From contig NC_134949.1 of the NCBI RefSeq assembly GCF_965638725.1, forward strand, positions 54,898,151-54,962,150: a stretch of DNA of 64,000 bases, written 5' to 3'. Shown piece by piece: positions 24,201-32,200 of the stretch. This stretch comes from Aptenodytes patagonicus. Its lineage: Eukaryota > Chordata > Aves > Sphenisciformes > Spheniscidae. The notes beneath the pieces were generated by a model that saw nothing but the letters and a program-made list of their open reading frames with translations, had not been told where the DNA came from and ran no database searches. A program made the translations under genes and the position numbers. The number at the start of each line of letters is the position of its first letter. The first letter of the stretch is position 1.

Positions 24201-27200
24201 TGATGGCTCATTACATGCCAGTCAAAGTCTGTGGCACTCAGGTCATAAATTTGCATAAGTGCAGATGCCTGTCCTACTCTACAGAGCTTCTCTGCAAGGA
24301 GGATTTTAGGGTTCCAAAAATTGTATTTATTTCTATATAACTTAGATGGCAAAGCTAGCAAGCTGGAGGTTTTTGTCCCAGGAACAGGAACAAGAAGATG
24401 AACTCCACAGGACTCCAAAGTTCTCCTCCTCCTCCCAGCTGCTCCTGTCCCCCAGCTGGCCGCAGTGCCCAGCAGCCCAGTTTGCACAAGGAGTCTATTT
24501 ATTCTCCCTGGTGCAAGCAGGGAAGGGGAAGTAAAGGCTCCAGGGCTCTGAAGTTCTCTGCAGGTCCTGCTACCAGCCAAACCCAAGGCTAGGAGGCAAA
24601 GTGGCACACTCAAGGCAGTGAACGTACAATTACAGTCACTTAAAAACTCACCCTGTAGTCAACAAATACTGACTATTACTATCCATATGTTTAGGTACAG
24701 AGTCTTCACAGCAATAGCAAGCACTCATATTCTGCTGCAGCTTGATGTTTGGTAGCTTAGGCATTGCTAACTGCCTGCACAATGTCATTCCTCAGGAGCA
24801 GGAGGGAGAACTGGGCATACGTAAAGGCAGCAGTTTTCACCTCCTTAGTTGGAAAGTTTCATTAACGAAGTCTGAGAACCACGATACCAAGAACACACTT
24901 TACTGGAGAGTTGTACAGGCTGAAATAAGAACCACTTCCAGTCGCCTGTGCATGAAGTTCAAGTCAGTAATAAAGGACGTGAAAAGTTGCATTTTTAAAG
25001 AACAGCAACTAAAGGACCATAACAGAAATCACTGTCCTTGTTTTCAAAAAGGTGGGGAGCTGAGATTCAGAGTGTTCCTCCACATCTTATCCCTTGCAAT
25101 AAATTAGCAGGTCCAGTTGCAGAGGACGGAAGTTCCTTCCTAGTCACACAGCAGTTACCAGTTTTCTTGGCCACCAAATGTAGCAACCTACTAGTGTCCT
25201 GGTTTCAGCAGGGATAGAGTTAATTTCCTTCCTAGTAGCTGGTACAGTGCTGTGTTTTGGATTTAGGGTGAGAACAATGTTGATAACTCACCGATGTTTT
25301 AGTTGTTGCTAGGTAGTGTTTACACTAGTCAAGGACTTTTCAGCTTCCCATGCTCTACCGCCTGAGAAGGCTGGAGGTGCACAAGAAGCTGGGAGGGGGC
25401 ACAGCCAGGACAGCTGACCGAAACTGGCCAAAGGGATATTCCATACCATGTGACGTCATGCTCAGTATATAAAGCTGGGGGAAGAAGGAGGAAGGGGGGG
25501 ACGTTTGGAGTGATGGCGTTTGTCTTCCCAAGTAACCGTTACGCGTGATGGAGCCCTGCTTTCCTGGAGATGGCTGAACACCTGCCTGCCCATGGGAAGT
25601 AGTGAATGAATTCTTTGTTTTGCTTTGCTTGCATGTGTGGCTTTTGCTTTCCCTATTAAACTGCCTTTATCTCAACCCATGAGTTTTCTCACTTTTACCC
25701 TTCCGATTCTCTCCCCCATCCCACCGGGGGGGAGTGAGCGAGCGGCTGCGTGGTGCTCAGTTGCCGGCTGAGGTTAAACCACGACAACTAGTGAGAGGTA
25801 ATACACCCATACTGCAGAAGTAGCTAATTTCTAAATAAACATGATGTCAAAGAGTAACAGTGCTTTTCAGCATATTGCAAGCTTTTACCAACTGTGCTGA
25901 CCTCAAGAAGGATGCCAGTTCCCTTTCAGTTTTGTGCTTTTGAAAATTCTGTGGCCACATCTAGTTATCCTAGGATTGCAAAATTATTATCATCCTTTCT
26001 TATCTATGTAGAAGTAGCCCAAGACCAAAATCAACAACTGCCAGGAGTTCCAAGTTCATCCAAGGCAACTGGATCAACTTAGCAAACACAAGAAAGAATA
26101 AATGACTCTGATAATCAACTGGTGACGGTGGAATAAGGCAACTAACTCCCTTCAATTCTGTCCAATTAATCCTTGCCAGACTTAGAAGCCTGTAATCAAG
26201 CACTGATCCAATCCAGACAGATTTTGTTTCTAAGTCTTGGCAAAACCACTATAGCAAACAGGGTAATAAAATCTTCTCCCAACACAGACTTTAGTGTTGA
26301 TCCTGCAGTTACACGGCTCTCATCTTTTTCACTTTCTCCTTTGGCTGTTAAATTATCTTTCTCCACTCATGTTTTCACAACAAACTCATTTTAGGCTGGT
26401 TCATACTGTTATTCACTGAGAACAATGGCTTGAGCTGAGCTGGACTCTTGAGCTAATTAACAGTATGAGCAGAACTTATGGATGATGAGACAGCTGTGTA
26501 ACTCATTTCCTTCCCTATCTATAGGAAAATAATTTATCCCCTAGTGCCATAAAATAACAATAGAAAATCATATTGATTTCATCAGGCTTTGAATTAGGTT
26601 CATAAAGGAGACGAAAGCAGGTGCATCATCTACCTACAGCTGACAGCAAGATTTCTCAGGGTGTTCCCACCTTCTTCTCCTAGATAAATCACAGTGCCTT
26701 TGTCAGGAGTTTGGTATGGCGGCGTCATCTCCAAACCTGTTGGAGTGTACAAGGGCTCAGGGGTCGTGGGTATCCAATCTGAAGAAGAAGAGACACACAG
26801 AAGGACTACAAGAAGGAAGACTGTATTAGAGTCTTTATAATATGAAGGACACATTGCAAAGCGGTTCATCCTATTTATACCAGTTGCACATAAAGGAATA
26901 GGGAAGCCCCCTTTTGAACCTCTTTTTTGGATCTGTGAACAAATCTTCACTATAACTCTAAATAAAAATACGTATCAATCTGTGCATGGTCTAACTTTTG
27001 CTGTGCAAACTTACCTCTGTTCCCTGTACAGCTTGCTTACCATCAGTGAGGATGACAACGGTGAACATGAGGCAGCACTGGCAGCATTAGAAAAACAGAT
27101 GCTCCAACTACAGAGTGAAGTCATTGATTGCTGACCACACAGACGCTGCATGGCTATAATGCAGTGTCTCCATGTAACTTGCATGACATCTGCCTGGCAT

Positions 27201-30200
27201 GTCAAAGATCTGTTGAACACCTATTCATTCTGACAGTAGGCCTTTCCTTACTGTAATACTCACAGCAGTCCTATCCCATTCCATTCAATACACTGGGATC
27301 TGTTTTCAAAGGCAACAGAATAAGGGCATAGATGTCTCAGTCCCACCTCTGTGCATTTCCAATTTCTACTGATTACTTCCAAATCGCAATTGGTTGTATC
27401 TATAAAGCACAGGGACTGTTCAAGTCTTCACTGTCTTGTAATAGGTTTGCAGTATGACTTTTGTACAGACTGCATAAAAGCAGTTATTAGCTGACATTCA
27501 TATTTAACCATATAGCCCTGAAATACAGTTCTGACATTGCTAGTAACAAGACATAAGATTTGTACTGAATTTGCAAGACCTCAGGACTGAGGCTTGTCAG
27601 GTTTGCTCTGTCTGAACTTTTATCTGCCTGAAGCTTTGTTTCACTTAATTAAGCTGTGACAGCAATTTCTCTAATTCACCAGGTATATATGGCTAATTTG
27701 TTTTATTTTTGTTTATCTTTGTGTAGTACAACCATAGGCTTATACAGACAGCAGTAACAAGGGGTTGTTCTGTGTAGAAATGCAGACCTAGAGCTGGACA
27801 AAACTTTTTTTAGGGGTAACAAAGAGAAGAAGGAAATAATATCTAACACATTGTCGTGGTTTAACCTCAGTCAGCAACTGAGCACCACACAGCCGCTCGC
27901 TCACTCCCCCCCACCCCCCAGTGGGATGGGGGAGAGAATTGGAAGAGCACAAGTTAGAAAAACTTGTGGGTTGAGATAAAAACAGTTTAATAATCAAAAT
28001 AAAATAATAATAATAACGTAGTAATAATAATAATAATACACAAAGCAAGTGATGCACAGTGCAACTGCTCATCACCCGCTGACCGATGCCCAGCCAGCCC
28101 CCGAGCACGGCTCCCCCGGCCAGCTTTCTCCAGTTTATGTACTGAGCATGATGTCACATGGTACGGAATGTTTCTTTGGCCAGTTTGGCTGCACCCCCCT
28201 CCCAGCTTCTTGTGCACCTGCAGCCTTCTCAGTCGGTAGAGCATGGAAAACTAAAAAGTCCTTGACTAGTATAAGCATTACCTAGCAACAACTAAAACAT
28301 CGGTGTGTTATCAACTTTGTTCTCATCCTAAATCCAAAACACAGCGCTCTACCAGCTACTAGGAAGGAAATTAACTCTATCCCTGCCAAAACCAGGACAC
28401 ACATGTAAAGAACTCTGTATATGGTAAATTCAGATGTAACATGGAGCTGCAGACCAATGAAGAAAGAGAAAGGTGTAAGAGTAAGCTAGCCAACACATGA
28501 AAATGACCCCAGAGTCATTTGGATGCTAGAGTGGGGAAGAAGAAATTATCAATACAAATGTTGTATTTCTCCCAGCAAAGGACTCCAGAGGCTGACAATT
28601 TGCAACAAATTGTCAGCTCCTCCCCTCCACCAGAAGCAAACCTCTGCAATGAAACCACTGACCTTAGGACCTAGAGGAGCAGTGGAAGGGGAAGCCAGGA
28701 AAAGGGTGTGAGTGAAGCATATGTATAACAAATTTAACCGCATTATTATTTTTTTCTTTTTCTGTAGCAATTAGATCTGGACTAATAATGATTTGTCTCT
28801 TAAGCTTTCACTTATACTAACAATAAATTCTTGGCTTTATTTATATGTAAGGTATGCTTCCTCTTTGCCCATACACAAGCTTTTAAGCGTAAGACAGTTA
28901 CTTACCAATGTGCTCAATTCTGTCCCTGATGACTTCACATTGGTGTGGCCAGTACACCAGGGAAAACTGACCGGCAGGTGACGAGTCATCCAGATTCTGA
29001 GGCTCCCGAGGATGGGGTACCACTGCCTCCAAATCAGATGATAACAGAATCTGTTTTGCCGTTGGAAAAAGATGAGCACAAATGGAATCTGTAAGAAAGT
29101 GAAAGAACCCTCACATCAGTCTCTCTTGCTCTTCCGAGCGGAAACAGGCTGCGGAGATTATCTATGCGAAATTAACATAACTAAGCATGGCACAATAAAA
29201 TTACATCCCACTGAAATGTAAATTTAATGCTCTATCCTATAAATCACACTGAATTTAAAAGTAGCGTTGAATGAACAGTTAATTCATTAAACCACAAAGC
29301 ACATCAAGTATTCAACTGCAGCAGGGAATAGCTTATTTGGGTTCCTATAGAAAATGTTAGCACCTTTTATTATTACTGCTTTTATTACTAGTGCGTTATG
29401 GTAGGGCTTACGATCTCAATGTCTGAGTCAAAATCTGTGCTGTGCAATATTATACAGATAACAAACATTATCACACAGTGTATGCAACAATGAGATAGAA
29501 CTGGCTAGCATGACAGGAGAGGTAATCTGATGCTATCACGAAATTTGTAAATCAACAGAGACATTTGGAGCATGCGGGGGGGGTCTTTGCTTGTCAGCAA
29601 GGAATTCTTCAAAGTTATGAGAAGCCACTTGAATGAAAACATGACAAGCAGAGAAAAGGCTTTGAAAAAAATCTAGTAATTGGATGATTGGGACTGCTGG
29701 TACTGTGCACTGACCACAACACTGCCCTGAGAAAATTACTTGTCTTTGTCATAGATATGAAAAGATCCCCTTTCAAAGCATTCCATGTCCTTCCTACTAT
29801 CTGCTTAGAGAGGGCCAAAAGATAGGAGTTTGGTTTCATGGGAAATTTTTTTGTATTTGCTTTGGGTCTGAATCAGATACCAGCACCTGTAAGACTTATT
29901 TTACCAGAAAAAAATTCTAATTAGCTTTAGACCTCGTTTCTAGACCTATTTCTCCTCACAACAAACAATATAACATAATAAGCAAAAGTACTTCACCTGA
30001 AGGATCTGGTTTTGAGCGTAGATGACATCATATGTGAAAAGTAAATGAATTAAAACCAAAACTGCTGAACCCATTTTTACACTTTAGTGGATACCTAACT
30101 CTAATGCGTACCTGGCTACTATAATGCCAGATCAGTAACTGGTGATCAGTAAAGGGCATGCTGCAAGATGGGACTGAGATAACTACCTACCTAGGTCAAG

Positions 30201-30403
30201 AACCATAAAATGTCACTAGATGTAACTCCGTTTTTGTTTAGAGCTTGACACTTATGTGAGCACTAATACCTTCCCCCTTCCCCTTATTCTTCCACCCTGT
30301 GGTCTTACAAAGATGTAGGGGAATAATTGAAAGGGTCCTAACCTGTAAGAACAGCACACTGTTGACTGTCTTCTGTCACAAATAAGTTAGGGGGGTCTTC
30401 ATC
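15228..30403 (-). CDS. AGBL3: AGBL3, cytosolic carboxypeptidase 3 (partial, ten exons)
   Basis: This is an M14-family (Nna1/CCP type) zinc carboxypeptidase of the cytosol and cilia. The family removes glutamates, and for CCP2/CCP3 also aspartates, from tubulin tails and similar acidic protein ends. Ten exons join in phase to 602 codons without a stop. The N-terminal beta-sandwich domain (roughly codons 140-230; [30 protein letters not shown]) precedes the catalytic domain. Visible catalytic features are H342 and E345 (ARVHPGETN), the third zinc ligand H438 (CDIHGH) and the catalytic Glu E512 (SYTLEAS). The N-terminal blocks HIDW, PEPLY and TPTGLE, and [19 protein letters not shown], fit AGBL3 better than AGBL2. 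The start codon exon (about 20 residues) and the C-terminal tail were not resolved. Three solo LTRs lie in its introns. Confidence 0.95.
16428..16507 (-). CDS. AGBL3: AGBL3 coding exon (linker)
   Basis: The donor is CAG/GTAACT. The best acceptor with the right phase is CTGAAG at 16,508, giving [20 protein letters not shown]. The bases just upstream would read YYLCLK, strikingly like the family's YYRCLKE. No usable AG lies before them, and an in-frame stop follows soon, so the 5' boundary may be slightly wrong or the linker may be shortened in this lineage. Confidence 0.75.
16666..16763 (-). CDS. AGBL3: AGBL3 coding exon (end of catalytic domain)
   Basis: Acceptor ACACTGCAG and donor TTG/GTAAGA. 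The exon encodes [20 protein letters not shown], the conserved helix near the end of the CCP catalytic domain (human-type THFSTKDLESMGYHFCDSLL). Phase 1 in, phase 0 out. Confidence 0.93.
17309..17435 (-). CDS. AGBL3: AGBL3 coding exon carrying the catalytic glutamate
   Basis: Acceptor CTTTTAAG and donor TTGG/GTGAGA. It encodes [20 protein letters not shown] followed by TLEAS. The Glu of TLEAS aligns with the catalytic base of M14 carboxypeptidases. Phase 0 in, phase 1 out. Confidence 0.95.
18542..18704 (-). CDS. AGBL3: AGBL3 coding exon carrying the third zinc ligand
   Basis: Acceptor GTATTACAG and donor AAG/GTAAGC. It encodes [19 protein letters not shown] and then the [14 protein letters not shown] block. 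The first His of the DIHGH motif is the C-terminal zinc ligand of the family. Phase 2 in, phase 0 out. Confidence 0.95.
20284..21063 (-). CDS. AGBL3: AGBL3 large central coding exon
   Basis: A 780-base exon with acceptor TGCCTACCAG and donor AAAAG/GTAACC. It carries most of the N-terminal CCP domain and the first half of the catalytic domain: [38 protein letters not shown], the zinc motif [11 protein letters not shown], and [11 protein letters not shown] with DLNRKY. These blocks are nearly identical to vertebrate AGBL3. Phase 2 in and out. Confidence 0.97.
21580..21718 (-). CDS. AGBL3: AGBL3 coding exon (N-terminal domain)
   Basis: Acceptor CTTCCCCTAG and donor AAAGT/GTAAGT. It encodes [20 protein letters not shown], the signature block opening the CCP N-terminal domain, preceded by [10 protein letters not shown], which matches the AGBL3-type CFVYSRVGG. 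Phase 1 in, phase 2 out. Confidence 0.95.
22833..23425 (-). mobile_element. Solo LTR (ERVL-like), copy 1
   Basis: The copy spans TG to CA termini (593 bases), with the retroviral sense on the minus strand. That orientation is set by a TATA-type box (CATATAAA), a perfect CRE (TGACGTCA, 23,160-23,167) and an ATTAAA signal (22,958-22,963). It sits in an AGBL3 intron in the same sense as the gene. The flanking 5-mers (CTGCT and CTTTT) do not form a perfect target-site duplication, so this copy may be older or rearranged. No internal viral sequence is present. Confidence 0.88.
25451..25473 (+). promoter_or_regulatory. LTR promoter core: CRE plus TATA box
   Basis: A perfect palindromic CRE (TGACGTCA, 25,451-25,458) lies 7 bases upstream of TATATAAA (25,466-25,473). 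CREB/ATF factors bind this element in other promoters. Activity of this copy is inferred, not shown. Confidence 0.7.
25655..25660 (+). promoter_or_regulatory. LTR polyadenylation signal ATTAAA
   Basis: ATTAAA lies about 190 bases after the TATA box within LTR copy 2, the expected R-region position. The same hexamer occurs at the matching place in the other three copies, on their sense strand. Confidence 0.6.
26671..26778 (-). CDS. AGBL3: AGBL3 coding exon (PTGLE block)
   Basis: Acceptor CTTCTTCTTCAG and a rather weak donor GAAG/GTGGGA. It encodes [20 protein letters not shown] and then [23 protein letters not shown] across the preceding junction is diagnostic of AGBL3 as opposed to AGBL2. 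The weak donor is supported by exact phase and by continuous similarity into the next exon. Confidence 0.93.
27852..28399 (-). mobile_element. Solo LTR (ERVL-like), copy 3
   Basis: A 548-base LTR with a perfect 5-bp target duplication, CACAT (27,847-27,851 and 28,400-28,404). The sense strand is minus, the same as AGBL3, whose intron it occupies. The CRE has decayed to TGACATCA on the sense strand (28,149-28,156 on plus reads TGATGTCA) and the TATA box is degraded to TACATAAA. A trinucleotide (AAT/ATT) tract interrupts the region just upstream of its poly(A) signal. Confidence 0.92.
28000..28038. repeat. AAT/TAA microsatellite inside LTR copy 3
   Basis: Two short runs of AAT-type units are separated by ACGTAG. 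They lie at the position where LTR copy 4 carries a different trinucleotide array. Confidence 0.85.
28906..29088 (-). CDS. AGBL3: AGBL3 coding exon (N-terminal region)
   Basis: Acceptor TTTCTTACAG and donor CATTG/GTAAGT. It encodes [22 protein letters not shown] and [15 protein letters not shown], aligning with the AGBL3 N-terminal blocks (FFPRTTQILL, WVPRLREPRDL, WPYHCEVIDEKVQHI). Phase 1 in and out. Confidence 0.94.
30343..30403 (-). CDS. AGBL3: AGBL3 first confirmed coding exon
   Basis: The acceptor is a long T-tract ending in TAG; the donor is ACAG/GTTAGG. It encodes [20 protein letters not shown], matching the AGBL3 DED--KFVSEDLHRCALLT block that lies about 20 residues after the start methionine. 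The exon with the ATG should be upstream (higher coordinates), but I could not identify it. Phase 0 in, phase 1 out. Confidence 0.9.
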
Positions 30404-31639
30404 CTAAAAAAAAAAAAAAAATTAACATATAAAATAAATTTGAAAGACCACAGTAAGACAGCTTGCTTTTGTTTATTTTCAGAGAAGAGCTGCCTCTGTT
30501 TTGGTTTACTTTATGGCCTTACAAATTAGGCCAAATCTGCATGGTCATGTACTCTGTCATTATTCTTGGCTGCCACTCAAAGGAGACATACTTTCACTTC
30601 TCCTCTTTTGCTTCCCCAGTGCCTCTCTTGTGCAGTTCTAGTATTCCTACTGTCGTGTGAAAAGCTAGAGTGGAAAACTGATACAAGAAAAAAATGTTTG
30701 GTTTTCAGCTGCATTAATTAGCCCTCTGATGCCACTCATCAAACAAGCCTACTGACGTAAAAGCAGGAAAGGCAATGGAAACCAATAGCTAGGACAGCCC
30801 TTCTGGTGGCAGCCCAGATATATGCCACAATTATCCCAAAGCAATACGGACTAGGACAGGGAGGTGAGGAACTTGATAATGGGGAATTGAGGCATAACAC
30901 TTGGCAAAAATTAATAAAGCATCACTCTGCAGCCAAAGTGCACGTCGGCCATGAAAAGCAACCAACTACCCTGAGTTAAATTTGAAGCACATTGGATAGG
31001 CAGTGCAGAGACAACAGTGCTTGTCCCCTTCACTGTGCTTAACATTGAAAACCTAGGAAATAAATGTTCTATCCAGTCCCCTTCCATTAACATCATATTC
31101 AACTAAAATCTGAAGTTCCTTCCTGAAATATGAATAAATGTTGATAACATCAAATGCATTTCACAGCTGGTAAAAATACTCTCAGCTTTATTTACTGCTC
31201 CTATTTACATTCACCACATTTGCAAATATAATACAGGGCTTCTAAAAATCTGCTTATCCAGTAGCTGCTCAGGAGCTTGATTTTTACAGGTCAAGAACTG
31301 AAAATAGGTCACAAACCAAAGCACAGATAAAATCATAATGTAGAGGAGATAGAGGATTTTATTTTGCTCACTAACGAAGAGCCATACTGCTCTTAATAAC
31401 AAGGATAGTGCTAGGGATGAGCTCTCAGGACAGGGATTTGGGTAGTGCGATACACAGCAAGGTCCCAAAATTTAGTTTACAGACAAGCGTGCTCCGGGAT
31501 GCGTTTCGGGTGCCCGTAGAAATGGTTTGTTACCGCTTACTGTAAGCAGTACTTACTGCTTACAGGGGCTGCTTACTCATTTTCTTATGAGAATAAAAAG
31601 CAATTGCCTCTAATGAATTACAGCTGATCTCCCCGTGAT
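30404..31639. other. Probable AGBL3 first intron
   Basis: The stretch lies between the CpG island and the first confirmed AGBL3 exon. It should contain the donor side of the 5' exon(s). A candidate ATG in good context (AAGAAAATGAGTAAGCAG, minus strand near 31,578) is followed by CT/GTAAGC, but its phase does not join directly to the exon at 30,403. Confidence 0.4.
31540..31565. repeat. Perfect 12-bp inverted repeat with 2-base loop
   Basis: CTGTAAGCAGTA (31,540-31,551) and its exact reverse complement (31,554-31,565) are separated by CT. It lies at the edge of the AGBL3 promoter region. It overlaps GTAAGC on the minus strand, a donor-like site. Confidence 0.8.
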
Positions 31640-32200
31640 CTGGGACCACCTCAGACGGGGAGCAAGCACCGAGGGGACTTACTGAGCCGCCTTCCTCCCC
31701 GACGGCGAGGCTCTCACCGTCCCGTCCCGCTGGCCGCCGCCGAGGGGCCCGGGCGGCGGGACAGGGCATCCCGGCGAGGCGGCGGTACCGCCGTAATCCC
31801 GGCCTCCGGCCTCCGAGGGGGCCGCTGCCCCGCCAGCGGCGAACGCCCGCTGCACCCGAGAAGGACCCCCTCAGGGCGCCGCAACCGCCCTCGCTCCCCC
31901 GCCCCACTCTCGCGAGAGTTCGGTGCGGCCCCGCCCGCGGCCGTTGGGCCGGGTGAGCGCGGCTCCGGCGGCGGGGAAGCGTAGCGCGCTCCCGGCCCGA
32001 GGCCGTGGGGAGGGGGATGCGGGTTGGGAGCGGTGCCCGCGGCCCTGTGTTAGCCCCTGTCGCTGGCCGGCTGGGCGGCAGGGGCCGAATCACGGGTTTG
32101 TGCCTCAGTGTCCCCGCCTAGCAAGCGCGGGGGGGGCTACAGCCGTCCTGAAGAGGCCTGAGGTGCAGGGGGGCAGAAGCTGTGCAGCGGCTTCCCTGCG
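31640..32200 (-). promoter_or_regulatory. CpG island, likely AGBL3 promoter
   Basis: About 560 bases are very rich in G+C and CpG, in contrast to the A+T-rich flanks. GC boxes (CCGCCC and GGGCGG types) are present and there is no clear TATA box. It lies about 1.2 kb upstream of the first confirmed AGBL3 coding exon on its 5' side. CpG-island promoters often fire in both directions, so a divergent plus-strand transcript is possible. I see no plus-strand gene to go with it. Several G+C-rich open frames here are compositional artefacts. Confidence 0.8.
31907..31918. promoter_or_regulatory. CTCTCGCGAGAG palindrome (BANP-type site)
   Basis: The perfect palindrome contains TCTCGCGAGA, a known CpG-island promoter element bound by BANP when unmethylated. 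It sits in the CpG island, probably close to the AGBL3 transcription start. The role is inferred from the motif. Confidence 0.65.

Larger units (their letters stand above)
25195..25786 (+). mobile_element. Solo LTR (ERVL-like), copy 2
   Basis: A 592-base LTR flanked by an exact 5-bp duplication, ACTAG (25,190-25,194 and 25,787-25,791). It begins TGTCCTGG and ends CACGACA. The promoter elements read on the plus strand, opposite to AGBL3. It is homologous along its length to copies 1, 3 and 4. A 5-bp duplication is typical of ERVL-type (class III) insertions. There is no internal region, so it arose by LTR-LTR recombination or the internal part was lost. Confidence 0.92.
15295..30342. other. 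AGBL3 introns
   Basis: Between the listed exons the sequence is intronic and mostly A+T-rich. It carries the three solo LTRs and no other recognised gene. Two longish open frames (22,341-22,862 plus and 24,044-24,613 minus) have no splice support or similarity. No snoRNA or miRNA hairpin was recognised. Confidence 0.6.

Noticed and set aside
22833..25786. One provirus bounded by LTR copies 1 and 2
   Set aside because: The two LTRs are in opposite orientation, copy 2 has its own target duplication, and no viral internal sequence lies between them.
15228..30403. AGBL2 instead of AGBL3
   Set aside because: A few blocks ([13 protein letters not shown]) resemble AGBL2, but HIDW-P-PEP-Y-PTGLE, the SRVGG-like block with LKQ, and [18 protein letters not shown] favour AGBL3.
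31560..32093. 177-codon minus-strand frame rich in Arg, Pro, Gly and Ala
   Set aside because: CpG-island composition suppresses stop codons; the peptide is low-complexity and does not resemble the AGBL3 N-terminus.
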